Source: Flavobacterium sandaracinum
Lineage (GTDB): Bacteria; Bacteroidota; Bacteroidia; Flavobacteriales; Flavobacteriaceae
Reading direction: 5' to 3'
Length of the DNA stretch: 64,000 nt
Assembly: GCF_004349135.1 (NCBI RefSeq)
Contig: NZ_SMFN01000014.1
Location: 433 to 64,432 of the forward strand
Numbering within the stretch: the stretch's first letter is position 1; each line of letters begins with the position of its first letter. Below are positions 1-7,756 of this stretch, piece after piece. The notes below the pieces were generated by a model. It saw nothing but the letters and a program-made list of their open reading frames with translations. It made no database searches and was not told where the DNA came from. The translations under genes were made by a program, and so were the position numbers.

Positions 1-389
1 TCGGCATCTTTAAGGAAACTTACAAAAAGTTTGAAGAGTTTTTTAAGCCCTGTTGGGTTCTGCTTTCTAAAGTCGGATATGCTATGGTAATTGGGCACTA
101 AACCACAAAGGAGCCACCGTAATTCGAGGTTACGAATGCACTCTTTCTCGAGCTTGCGGGAACCACGTAATCCATTGAGATAGCCATATAAATAAAGTTT
201 GAGAAAGATTTTAGTATCAAAGCTAGGACGACCCTCGGTTTTAATGGTCTGAAGTGTAAAGCCTAAAGACCCCAAGTCTAACGCTTCGACAAAAGCTTCG
301 ACAAAACGAACGGGGTTTTCTGCAGAAATCGAGTCCTCTAAACTCGAAAAATACATCTGATTGCGCGGAATTCCTGTGATATGTTGCAT
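1..389 (-). CDS. IS1182-type transposase, N-terminal part, cut by the window edge
   Basis: Read on the minus strand from an ATG at 389, the frame stays open for 129 codons to the window edge. The protein begins MQHITGIPRNQMYFSSLEDS and continues with a DTKIFLKLYLYGYLNG segment and a LRWLLCGLVPNYHSISDFRK segment. These are typical of the DUF772 N-terminal domain of IS1182/IS5-like DDE transposases. The catalytic domain would lie outside the window, so completeness cannot be judged. A shorter, diverged copy of the same N-terminus lies at 1663-1767. The family call rests on recognised N-terminal motifs only. Confidence 0.75.
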   Translation of the reverse strand, partial: MQHITGIPRNQMYFSSLEDSISAENPVRFVEAFVEALDLGSLGFTLQTIKTEGRPSFDTKIFLKLYLYGYLNGLRGSRKLEKECIRNLELRWLLCGLVPNYHSISDFRKQNPTGLKKLFKLFVSFLKDA

Positions 390-476
390 CTTTAAATATA
401 CAACTTTTCTGCCTTTTATCTTGAGAATATGTACTATATTTGAAAGAAATAAACGGAAGTTTTTTCACAGACTGAC
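1..476 (-). mobile_element. End of an IS1182-type insertion sequence
   Basis: The element holds the transposase N-terminus plus about 87 bases of leader, ending at 476 just before the GTTAGGG that opens the first cargo segment. The leader end (cggaagttttttca, then ctgac) is nearly repeated at 1821-1843 (cggaggttttttca, then ctaac), again directly before a GTTAGG. So 476/477 and 1843/1844 are the likely outer ends of two copies of related elements. The other end is outside the window, so terminal inverted repeats cannot be checked. Confidence 0.55.
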
Positions 477-956
477 GTTAGGGCTAAGCTTAAAAAAAAT
501 GACAATTTTAAAAGAAAATAATCAATTAATTAAACGATAAAATATGAATGAACTGCTTCAGAAGTTACTAATTCCGATAATACTAGTTGTATCAGGCATT
601 TTGCTAAAAAAAGGATATATACCTAATACTAAAAGTGAAGGTAAGTTGTGGTTATTTTTAGTTATTGTTGGATGTGTTGGAATTGTCCTAGATATATTGT
701 TAGTATTTGTTAGCAGTTAGCCTGATTTTTCATCACCCAAAAGAGTGAAAATATGAAACTGCTTTTGGAAATATTAAATCAGTAGAAATGACAAAATTGA
801 GAAGTTCTGCAAACATTTTCAGAATTGCTAATTTTAATATTTTAACTGAATTTAGAAGTGTAAAATTATTATAATTTGATAGTTAAATGAACTTGGAATA
901 TCTAGTGTTTTTGAAAAATAAAAGAATACAAATCAAATAAAAAGCCTAGCCCTAAC
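477..956. other. Candidate gene-cassette-like segment 1
   Basis: The segment starts with GTTAGGGCTAAGCTT (477-491) and ends with AAGCCTAGCCCTAAC (942-956). These are inverted repeats of each other at 14 of 15 positions. The inner 7-mers GTTAGGG and CCCTAAC nearly fit the integron core-site patterns GTTRRRY and RYYYAAC, each failing at one position. It encloses one small membrane-protein gene (544-720) and about 220 bases in which I see no gene. The inverted ends are visible in the sequence; the cassette reading is inference. Confidence 0.35.
544..720 (+). CDS. Small two-helix membrane protein, unknown function
   Basis: An ATG at 544 opens a 58-residue protein. A first hydrophobic stretch (about residues 8-21, IPIILVVSGILLKK) is followed by a short polar loop (YIPNTKSEGK) and a second hydrophobic stretch (about 34-56, LWLFLVIVGCVGIVLDIL), then the stop TAG at 718-720. 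It looks like a hairpin inner-membrane peptide with both ends on the same side. It is the only gene in a 480-bp segment bounded by inverted 15-mers and by insertion-sequence remains, so it is probably acquired cargo. No motif gives a function. Small membrane proteins in cassettes can be toxins or immunity factors, but nothing here proves it. Confidence 0.55.
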   Translation: MNELLQKLLIPIILVVSGILLKKGYIPNTKSEGKLWLFLVIVGCVGIVLDILLVFVSS

Positions 957-1007
957 AGCTAAGGATTCGTTGGGCTTGAAAAGCCAACAATGAAGCCGCG
1001 GTTGAAC
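948..1007 (+). repeat. Junction module, copy 1 (attC-like or IS91 end)
   Basis: The module starts CCTAACAGCTAAGGATTCGT and ends AATGAAGCCGCGGTTGAAC. A diverged second copy at 2755-2839 shares the start (CCTAACAGCAAAGGATTCGT) and the end (AATGAACCCGCGCTTGAAC) but has a different middle. It contains the small inverted repeat TTGGCTT/AAGCCAA-like around 971-988. Both copies lie between a cargo gene and an IS91 remnant and stop at GAAC, the tetranucleotide next to which IS91-type elements are known to insert. It could be half of an attC site or the origin end of the IS91-like element. Confidence 0.45.
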
Positions 1008-1660
1008 GGAACCGTTTACATGCCGTCAACACTATGGAGTTATCGTAAAATGGGTAGAGTGATTACAAGAGGCTAAAACGCCTCTTTTTTTTGCAGTAAA
1101 ATTGAGTATGGTTTTTCTACTGTTTTCCTTCATATCTGAATACAAAATCCCTTACCCACAAAATTAGCTTTCATAGGAACTAGAACTGTGGCTACTGCCA
1201 AGATACCAAGCAGGCGGACCACGCTGGTCAAAAACCGCTATTCGATGTAAATTGCCTGTTTTACAACAAGGACACTTGGGTAAGAAAGGCTTTTTTTCTG
1301 CTTTTTCTAGCACTTTTACTTTTAATTTCTCCTGCAAAAGCTTGAGCTTTTGACGTTTCCAAGTACTGCTCAAAAAACCGTAATGCCGTATTTTTACACC
1401 CGAGCCCAAAGGGCGAACTGACGAAGTAAAACGTTTGGGCAGAATATGCAATGCAAACCGTCGGATAAATTCGGCATGCGTCAGTGTCATTTGTTTCTTA
1501 AATCCGTTTTGCCTGTAATCCTTGTACGCAAAAGTCACGTTTTGATGGTCAATACTTTGGATGCGGTTGTTGCTAATGGCTATTTTATGAGTATATCTTC
1601 CCAGATATTCCACCACTGATTTTGGACTTCCAAAAGGATTTTTGGCAATTGATACCCGAA
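1008..1660 (-). pseudogene. IS91-family transposase remnant, copy 1 (C-terminal part)
   Basis: The minus strand encodes about 165 codons ending at a stop at 1164. VVEYLGRYTHKIAISNNRI, the run MTLTHAEFIRRFALHILPK and IRHYGFLS are hallmarks of the C-terminal half of IS91/IS801-type rolling-circle transposases (Y2 superfamily). A CPCCKTGNL zinc-binding-like tail follows. The N-terminal catalytic region with the tyrosines is missing: homology to copy 2 stops near 1660, where an IS1182-like N-terminus takes over. The 1008-1163 stretch is downstream untranslated DNA shared with copy 2, including the conserved acatgccgtcaacactatgg. It is a dead fragment. Confidence 0.75.
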
Positions 1661-1662
1661 GT

Positions 1663-1767
1663 ATCAGAAAGTTTTTCTGGCAAAATAGCATCCTCTAATC
1701 CCAAAGCTTCGGAAGAAAAAACCATTTGATTGCGCGGTATTCCGGTGAGGTGTTGCGTATTTTTCAT
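1663..1767 (-). pseudogene. IS1182-type transposase N-terminal fragment
   Basis: From an ATG at 1767 the minus strand reads MKNTQHLTGIPRNQMVFSSE and then EDAILPEK. This parallels MQHITGIPRNQMYFSSLEDS at the start of the transposase at 1-389. After about 30 codons the similarity ends and the frame runs into the IS91 remnant, so only the first part survives. Its upstream leader (1768-1843) ends with the same ttttttca..ct.ac motif as the first copy. This is a truncated copy, probably created when the IS91-like and IS1182-like elements recombined or inserted into each other. Confidence 0.6.
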
Positions 1768-1895
1768 AGAGCTTTTCTGCTTAATAATTAGATTATTTAC
1801 TTACATTTGATATTAGTAATCGGAGGTTTTTTCAAAGGCTAACGTTAGGCGTATTTTTGGCGGAACACAGTAAAACAGAATTAAATTCTAAATTT

Positions 1896-2822
1896 ATGAT
1901 CAACAAAATATCTTCTATAATTCAAGCAAGTGAATTTTTAGAATTAACCAAAACAGAAAATGTCATTATTGTTGATGTAAGTAATGGAGTAAATTCTAAA
2001 GAAAAGTATGCCAATAAACATTTAGATGGAGCCATTTTTGTTGACTTGAATTCTCAATTAGCAACTATAAAAGTAGATTTGGCAGAAGGTGGAAGACATC
2101 CGTTACCTGAAATTGAAAAGTTTGCAGAAACTTTAGCAAACATAGGAATATCTAAAAATAGTCACGTCATAGTTTATGATGATAAAAATGGAGCTAATGC
2201 GGCGGCGAGGTTTTGGTGGATGCTGAAATCAATTGGTCACAAAAAAGTACAAGTTTTAAATGGTGGAATTCAACAAGCGGAAAAAGCCGGTTTTCCAACA
2301 AATAACAAAGTAGAAATACCAAAAATTTCCAAAAATTATAATTATGACAACTGGAAATTACCTATTTCACAAATTCAAGAAGTTGAAGAAAATTCGCAAA
2401 AAGAAAACTTTTTAGTAATTGATGTAAGAGAAAATAAACGGTACAGAGGAGAAAACGAGCCAATTGATTTAATTGCTGGACATATTCCAGGTTCAATAAA
2501 CATTCCTTTTTCAGAAAATCTAAATACAGAAGGTTTATTTTTATCATCAAAGGAATTAAAAACAAAATATCAAGAAATATTTGCCGGGAGGAATCCTAAA
2601 AATATAATTTTTCATTGTGGTTCTGGAATTACAGCTTGCCATTCGCTTTTAGCCATCGATTATGCAGGTTTAGAAATTCCAAAACTTTATGTTGGTTCGT
2701 GGAGTGAATGGTCAAGAAATAATAAAGAAATTGCAACCGAAAATAAAAACGAAAGCCTAACAGCAAAGGATTCGTTGCCTGTGCAGCACGAACACCCGAG
2801 CGACAGCAAACGGACGAAGTAA
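1896..2822 (+). CDS. Two-domain rhodanese sulfurtransferase (thiosulfate/3-mercaptopyruvate type)
   Basis: The protein has 308 residues from the ATG at 1896; an in-frame TTG at 1857 would add 13. The N-terminal rhodanese domain (VIIVDVSNG, HLDGAIFVDL, VLNGGI) is the usual inactive half. The C-terminal domain (FLVIDVRENKRYRGE, GHIPGSINIP) carries the active-site loop HCGSGITACHS with the catalytic Cys near residue 241. Such enzymes move sulfane sulfur from mercaptopyruvate or thiosulfate to thiol acceptors or cyanide. Oddly, the last 22 or so codons, after about NNKEIATENKNES, are read from the repeat module at 2755-2839, so the natural C-terminus seems replaced by junction sequence. It lies alone between insertion-sequence remains and is probably acquired. 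Confidence 0.85.
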   Translation: MINKISSIIQASEFLELTKTENVIIVDVSNGVNSKEKYANKHLDGAIFVDLNSQLATIKVDLAEGGRHPLPEIEKFAETLANIGISKNSHVIVYDDKNGANAAARFWWMLKSIGHKKVQVLNGGIQQAEKAGFPTNNKVEIPKISKNYNYDNWKLPISQIQEVEENSQKENFLVIDVRENKRYRGENEPIDLIAGHIPGSINIPFSENLNTEGLFLSSKELKTKYQEIFAGRNPKNIIFHCGSGITACHSLLAIDYAGLEIPKLYVGSWSEWSRNNKEIATENKNESLTAKDSLPVQHEHPSDSKRTK

Positions 2823-2839
2823 TGAACCCGCGCTTGAAC
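2755..2839 (+). repeat. Junction module, copy 2 (attC-like or IS91 end)
   Basis: This is the second copy of the module at 948-1007, starting GCCTAACAGC and ending CCCGCGCTTGAAC. It overlaps the 3' end and stop codon of the sulfurtransferase gene. Its first seven bases, GCCTAAC, fit the integron R'' consensus RYYYAAC and are the exact reverse complement of GTTAGGC (1844-1850), which stands in front of the same gene and fits GTTRRRY. The middle differs from copy 1, as expected of attC sites, where only the ends are conserved. Confidence 0.45.
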
Positions 2840-3537
2840 TACCTGTCCCGTTTTTACAGGAACCGATTACATGCCGTCAACACTATGGACTTATCGTAAA
2901 ATTATTGGAGACATTATAAGAAGCTAAAACGCCTCGTTTTTTTTGCAATAAAACAAGGAAGGTTTTTCTAGTGTTTTCCTTTCCCGAAGTTTTGAGATTG
3001 ACCATACATAACCATACCCACAAAATTAGCTTTCATAAGAACTTGAACTTTTGCTATTGCCAAGATACCATCCCGTTACTTCGGGAGGCGGACCAGGCTG
3101 GTCAAAAACCGCTATTCGATGTAAATTACCCGTTTTGCAACACAGGCATTTGGGTAAAAAAGATTTCTTTTCTTCTTTTTATAGCACTTACTCTGTAGTT
3201 TTTCTTGAAAAACCTTTACTTTCTCCCGTTTCCAATTACTGCTTAAAAAACCGTAATGCCGTATTTTTACACCCGAGCCCAAAGGGGGAACTGACAAAGT
3301 AAAACGTTTGGACAAAAGGCAACGCAAAGCGTGGAATAAATTTGGCGTGCGTAAGTGTCATTTGCTTTTTGAATCCGTTTTGATTGAAGTCTTTACAGCT
3401 AAAAATTACGTTTTGATGGTCAATACTTTAGATTAGGTTGTTGCTAGTGTGGATTTTAGGAGTATATCTTCCTAAATATTCCACCACTGATTTTGGACTT
3501 CCAAAAGGCTTTTTGGCAAAAGCCAATACGATATAAA
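2840..3537 (-). pseudogene. IS91-family transposase remnant, copy 2, degenerate
   Basis: This is a second copy of the IS91-type C-terminus. The minus strand reads KKPFGSPKSVVEYLGRYTP, then NNLI followed by an in-frame stop, DHQNVIFSCKD, FKKQMTLTHAKFIPRFAL, a frameshift near 3320, and KIRHYGFLSSNWKRE further on. It therefore has at least one stop and two frameshifts and cannot be functional. Similarity to copy 1 runs from the GAAC at 2836 through acatgccgtcaacactatgg to about 3530 and ends at nearly the same point in the transposase as copy 1, which suggests that both derive from one already truncated element. Confidence 0.75.
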
Positions 3538-3889
3538 AAAAATGTACCGATAATTTTGAAAAGATTTAATATGATCCTCGATCTTCAAAAGGATTTCTTT
3601 TATAGGGAAGCAAATAAATTTTATTCAAACAACTACATTAAATAAAGGAAAAAGACAATGAAAATGTAAACTAGCTAAGTCCTTTTTTTACTTAAAATAA
3701 AGGAATAGCAACTAATGTCCGGTTGCTTCCTTTGTTTAAATGGCGTATTTTTATTCCTACAATTATATCAATCGTACCAATATACGGTCTAATCTTAAGA
3801 GCACATTAGAAAAGCATAGGTCAAAAATCAATATTTTTACAATTTGTTTAAAATATTGTTAAAAAGAGTAAACAAACCATATTATTGTT
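3538..3889. other. Intergenic region, no gene seen
   Basis: About 350 AT-rich bases lie between the second IS91 remnant and the fasciclin gene promoter, and I see no coding frame. An imperfect hairpin at 3700-3733 (aaggaatagcaac, 8-base loop, gttgcttcctt) may be an old terminator, but no gene points into it. The rest looks like decayed spacer. Confidence 0.4.
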
Positions 3890-3897
3890 TACCTTTG
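3890..3897 (+). promoter_or_regulatory. Bacteroidetes -7 element upstream of the fasciclin gene
   Basis: TACCTTTG fits the Bacteroidetes -7 consensus TAnnTTTG and lies 36 bases before the ATG at 3934. No TTG is found at the ideal 19-base spacing, so only the -7 half is supported. Confidence 0.4.
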
Positions 3898-3933
3898 ATT
3901 ATCTTAATTTAATTTAAACTTAAAATATTGACT

Positions 3934-4518
3934 ATGAAATTAGTAAAAACAATTAGTGCATTTGTATTATTAGGAGTAATCACTACTTCTTGTGGAGAAA
4001 AAAAACAAGCAGAATCTACAGACATGACTGATTCAACAGCAGTAGCAATGGACACTACAGTTGTAATGGAAACGCCAAACATTGTAGGAGTAGCCTCTGG
4101 AAATGCAGATTTCTCAACACTTGTAGCAGCTGTAAAAGCAGCAGGTTTAGTTGAAACGTTAAGTAGTGAAGGTCCTTTCACTGTTTTTGCACCAAACAAC
4201 GCTGCATTTGACAAACTACCTGCTGGAACTGTAGATGGTTTATTGAAGCCAGAAAGTCTTGATAAACTGAAAGCAGTTTTGACGTACCACGTAGTTTCAG
4301 GTAAATTTGACGCTGCAACAGTAATTGATGCCATAAACAAAAACAACGGAAAATACACTGTGACTACTGTTCAAGGTGGTACAATCGTTTTAAGTTTAAA
4401 AGACGGTAATGTAATGTTAACAGATGCTAATGGTGGAACTGCAACAGTTGTACTTGCTGATGTAGCTGCTTCTAATGGAGTAATTCATGCAATTGATACT
4501 GTAGTGATGCCTAAATAA
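3934..4518 (+). CDS. Fasciclin (FAS1) domain lipoprotein
   Basis: A 194-residue protein starts at the ATG at 3934; an in-frame TTG two codons earlier is unlikely. The N-terminus MKLVKTISAFVLLGVITTSC is a lipoprotein signal with Cys20 as lipidation site, followed by an acidic, Thr-rich linker. One FAS1 domain fills residues about 50-193: ADFSTLVAAVKAAGLVETL, GPFTVFAPNNAAFDKLP, LTYHVVSGKF, NGVIHAIDTVVMP. Such proteins are exported and thought to mediate adhesion or surface binding; the ligand is unknown. It is a single-gene unit with its own promoter-like element and a strong terminator just downstream. The domain call is firm, the role open. Confidence 0.93.
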   Translation: MKLVKTISAFVLLGVITTSCGEKKQAESTDMTDSTAVAMDTTVVMETPNIVGVASGNADFSTLVAAVKAAGLVETLSSEGPFTVFAPNNAAFDKLPAGTVDGLLKPESLDKLKAVLTYHVVSGKFDAATVIDAINKNNGKYTVTTVQGGTIVLSLKDGNVMLTDANGGTATVVLADVAASNGVIHAIDTVVMPK

Positions 4519-4538
4519 GGTTTTAAAGTTTTAAATCT

Positions 4539-4572
4539 AAAAACCGTTGTAGCAATACAACGGTTTTTTTTT
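4539..4572 (+). terminator. Rho-independent terminator after the fasciclin gene
   Basis: The perfect stem AAAACCGTTGT / ACAACGGTTTT with a 6-base loop (agcaat) is followed by nine T. It begins 20 bases after the stop codon. Confidence 0.9.
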
Positions 4573-4808
4573 GCAAAATTACTACCAATTCCCTTTGCTC
4601 TTTCTATAATAAACGACTGCTTAGGCGATCTTTGGAATTCCATATCCCAACATTTGAAAAAAATATATTTAACTGTGTGGGTAATAATTGGCAAACCGCT
4701 GGCTCTCTTTTTACTGCTTGCATCTACCCTATTTTAAAAACATTTCTTTTTTGAATAAAGAAAAATGCTACCTTACTATTTCAAACTAATAAATTGAAAA
4801 AAGTAATA
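4573..4808. other. Intergenic region, no gene seen
   Basis: About 235 bases lie between the fasciclin terminator and the 185-bp dispersed repeat. I see no open frame with coding character. Confidence 0.4.
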
Positions 4809-4993
4809 TAAGTACTAAGAATAAAACAATGACGTATTTTTTTTACCATATAAGTCATTGAAGTTTCATTTGTATAAGACTGATAACTTTAGCAATAATA
4901 AGGTCATTTAAGGTTTAATGCTTACATGACTTTTTATGTTAAATAGTATTTCACTCCTTTTATAGTACGGCAATAAATAAGGCCAACTACTTA
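4809..4993 (+). repeat. 185-bp dispersed repeat (MITE-like), copy A
   Basis: This stretch matches the reverse complement of 24779-24963 over 185 bases without gaps, with six mismatches by my count. The ends are short imperfect inverted repeats (TAAGTACT at the left, TAAGTAGT when the right end is read inward). Inside is a hairpin with arms CAATGAC (4827-4833) and GTCATTG (4854-4860). There is no coding frame. The copies end sharply, and I see no clear target-site duplication. The size, termini and two intergenic copies fit a non-autonomous transposable element; an RNA-encoding repeat is also possible. Confidence 0.8.
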
Positions 4994-5054
4994 GATACCT
5001 ATCATCAAAAATAGTATTTTAAAGAATGAAACTATTTGATTTAAAACACTTACT

Positions 5055-5726
5055 ATGAAATTTTCTTCTTTTCTAATTCTTATTTCAGTATTGCTTTTGA
5101 ATTGTCAAAACAAAGACAACCAAGCGCCAAAAGCACCAATTAAAAAAAAGGCAGACACTTTGTACATTGTTGAAGAAAGCAACCAAAAGACAACCGATAG
5201 TGTGACCGCTATACAAACACAACCGCCTAGCCAACTTATTCTAACGTCAAATGCTTTACAAGTAATAAATACAACGACAGGTTCCACATCGGAAATTCCT
5301 TTTGGCAAACCCTTTGATGAAATGAAAGAAATCGTGTCTAGAATTTTACAATCAAAACCAATATCCGAAGGAATTAATGCGGAATGTAGCGCTGGACCGC
5401 TAAAAATGGCATCGTGGAATAATGGATTGACACTGGTGTTTCAGAAAAAAGAGGCACAAGCAGTAGAATCAGAAAGCCCCTGGAAATTTGCGGGTTGGTA
5501 TGTAAGCCTCAACCCACGAAATACAACAAAGAGTACTACCATGGCAGGAATCGGTATTGGATCTACGAGAGGCGAAATGGAAAGCGCTTATGTGATTATC
5601 GTGAAGAAATCCAGTTTGGGATATGAATTCTCAACGACTTCTGGCCTATATGGAATTTTTGACGGCATGGGAAAACAAGCAAAAATCACAACTATGTGGA
5701 GCGGCGTTAGTTGTAATTTTAGATAA
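5055..5726 (+). CDS. Hypothetical lipoprotein
   Basis: A 223-residue protein begins MKFSSFLILISVLLLNC, a lipoprotein signal with Cys17 as the lipidation site. A Lys- and Gln-rich linker follows (NKDNQAPKAPIKKKADTLY), then a domain from about residue 60 that I do not recognise. It contains short Gly-rich and aromatic segments (WNNGLTLVFQ, WKFAGWYVSL, MAGIGIGSTRGEM, GLYGIFDGMG, TMWSGVSCNF). Two cysteines (in NAECSAG and the C-terminal SGVSCNF) could form a disulfide after export. It stands alone just after the 185-bp repeat. It is a real gene by composition and signal peptide, function unknown. Confidence 0.75.
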   Translation: MKFSSFLILISVLLLNCQNKDNQAPKAPIKKKADTLYIVEESNQKTTDSVTAIQTQPPSQLILTSNALQVINTTTGSTSEIPFGKPFDEMKEIVSRILQSKPISEGINAECSAGPLKMASWNNGLTLVFQKKEAQAVESESPWKFAGWYVSLNPRNTTKSTTMAGIGIGSTRGEMESAYVIIVKKSSLGYEFSTTSGLYGIFDGMGKQAKITTMWSGVSCNFR

Positions 5727-6169
5727 GGTAAAAAAAAGTCTTTAAACTATTTCAGCTGCAAAAATAAAATTCAGAAAAAACAGCTAAAGCAATAGGTTTA
5801 AATTGAAGTTTTTCTTTTTTTGTTGATTTACAGTGCTGTCGTTTAAAACAATCACAGGGATTGATGCATCAGATAAAATCTTTTTTTGACCAAACCATTC
5901 GCAGGCAAAGCCCTACCTGCGGTAGAATTTAGAAAAAAAATTATAGGCTATACATTAAAATCACCTCTTAAAATCAACACCTAAAATCAACACCTAAAAT
6001 TGAGAATGACATATAGAAAAGGGTCGCAAAATTAATCCAGACAAATCGAAAGTTCCTGTTTTAGATTTGTAGTCTAAAATATAAGCTATTGTACATTGCT
6101 TCCGTTTTGATTTTGTGCGATCAGCTATTTTTTTCTCTTCTAAAGTAAAAAAAGTGTAAAAATTCCATA
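5727..6169. other. Intergenic region between convergent genes
   Basis: About 440 bases separate the lipoprotein gene from the end of the efflux operon on the other strand. A small inverted repeat (cgcaggcaaagccctacctgcg, 5901-5922) and a 13-base tandem repeat (aaaatcaacacct twice, 5976-6001) are visible. No gene and no convincing terminator are seen. Confidence 0.4.
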
Positions 6170-7753
6170 TTAATTTCCCCATATCCTATTTTTGAAAATA
6201 TCAACGGTTTGTTTTATATGTTGGTTTATAACCAAAAGGATGACGATAACTAACATGGCATACCCTACGACGGTAAAGATTTCCATATTAGACAATAAAA
6301 CCGATTGTTTGGCCACGGAACTTGCAATTTTTTTTAACGCTAATTGACCCGCATTATCCTCCGTATACCCTTTAGAAATAAAACTTTCAGTTGCTTGTGC
6401 AATACGCATTTGAGTTTCCGCACTTTCAGGTGTTACAGATTGTATTAACTTTGAATAATGAGTGTGCTGCAGGTAAACACCTGCATTTTGAATAAATGAA
6501 AACCCCATCATACTTCCCCAAAAACGTCCCTCTACGCCTACAATTCCAGCAAACGGAGCAAAAGGAGTGGGTACCGCCGAGACAGTAAATAAGACTAACG
6601 GCACAAAAATAACTCCAACAGCCACTCCTTGTAAAACATAAGGAATTGCGATATCAGACAAGGTAGCATCGGGGACAAAAAGAAAAGTAAACCACAAATG
6701 AAAAACAGCAAAAAGTGAAAATCCTATTATAAATATAAAACGTATGCTCAGTGCCTTTGCTAAAAACAGTCCCGCTAAAAACATTCCTATTACATTCCCA
6801 AATACATTTAAATATTGCACATGCGCCACTCTTGAAGGTTCCCAATTCCAAATTACAAACATTGTACTGTGACAAATATTCAAAGTCGATCGGGCGATAT
6901 AAAAAAATACCGAAAGGACTAATCCGGTTCGTAAATTAGCATAGCGAAATACATTGAGATCAAAGGTAGGTCGCTTGAGCATCATTTGTCGAAAAATAAA
7001 TAAACCTCCCGTGATTAATGAAAGAACCAATGCTGAAATTATTTGGTGGGAATCGAACCAATATTTCTTTTCTCCATAAACAAAGAAAAATGCTCCTGAT
7101 AAAATGGCCGTGAGTAAAAGAATAGAACTTGCCCAATCTACTTGATATAAAGGAATTTTTCTATGAAAACGATGTCCTTCAAAAGTTATCATAATTAAAG
7201 CCACACACATCACTTGAAATAATGCCGAACCATACGCCATATATTTCCAATCATAATTTTCCAGCAGCCACACCGCAATATTCATGATGAAAGGTGAGGC
7301 TAGCATCAACGCACCATAATTAACAGTAAAGCCAATAATCACTGCATTTTTAGATTTAAACCTTGAAATTAAGAAATGTCGCAGCGGCACCACAGGCAAG
7401 CCCATCAAAATACCTTCGGCTACTCTTAAGATGATAAACAGTGCGTAATTTTCAATGTAAGCCGTTAAAATAAAGGTTAATGCTGCCAAACTGTAAATGA
7501 CTATAAAATACTTTTTAGTTGGAAAAAATTGAAATAGACGGGTTTCAATTAGAATCGTAGTCAAAAAAGTTCCATAAGTCACACACATCGAAAACTGTAA
7601 ATCTTCAATTTCTACATCTAGAAAACTGGCTGAATACGTCAAATTAGAAGTGTAAACGCCTAGCAAAACCATCGAGTGTATCAAACAGATAAACAAAATC
7701 GCGATGCTGGCCCAGTTGGGTACCCAGGATTTAAAAATGCTTTTATTTGACAT
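6170..7753 (-). CDS. MFS drug efflux permease, DHA2 (EmrB-like) family
   Basis: A 527-residue, very hydrophobic protein has about 14 predicted membrane segments, the size and topology of the DHA2 proton-antiporter family. It is the inner-membrane pump of a tripartite exporter. The first segment (WASIAILFICLIHSMVLLGV) and the segment VAEGILMGLPVVPLRHFLIS, in the position of family motif C, support this. The HlyD-type adaptor gene ends 3 bases upstream and a TolC-type outer membrane factor lies before it, so the three are one operon in the order regulator, TolC, HlyD, MFS. The substrate is unknown; the family exports drugs, fatty acids or siderophores. Confidence 0.88.
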   Translation of the reverse strand: MSNKSIFKSWVPNWASIAILFICLIHSMVLLGVYTSNLTYSASFLDVEIEDLQFSMCVTYGTFLTTILIETRLFQFFPTKKYFIVIYSLAALTFILTAYIENYALFIILRVAEGILMGLPVVPLRHFLISRFKSKNAVIIGFTVNYGALMLASPFIMNIAVWLLENYDWKYMAYGSALFQVMCVALIMITFEGHRFHRKIPLYQVDWASSILLLTAILSGAFFFVYGEKKYWFDSHQIISALVLSLITGGLFIFRQMMLKRPTFDLNVFRYANLRTGLVLSVFFYIARSTLNICHSTMFVIWNWEPSRVAHVQYLNVFGNVIGMFLAGLFLAKALSIRFIFIIGFSLFAVFHLWFTFLFVPDATLSDIAIPYVLQGVAVGVIFVPLVLFTVSAVPTPFAPFAGIVGVEGRFWGSMMGFSFIQNAGVYLQHTHYSKLIQSVTPESAETQMRIAQATESFISKGYTEDNAGQLALKKIASSVAKQSVLLSNMEIFTVVGYAMLVIVILLVINQHIKQTVDIFKNRIWGN

Positions 7754-7756
7754 TGG

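Noticed and set aside
241..468. Open frame of 75 codons opposite the insertion-sequence end
   Set aside because: It is a shadow of the IS1182-type transposase in another frame, with an unnatural Arg/Ser-rich sequence.
3909..4358. 149-codon frame antisense to the fasciclin gene
   Set aside because: It mirrors the Ala/Val/Thr-rich codons of the fasciclin gene and has no independent support.
7035..7060. tRNA 3'-end-like sequence (GGTGGGAATCGAACC)
   Set aside because: It lies inside the MFS permease gene, in frame, and no cloverleaf can be drawn around it.
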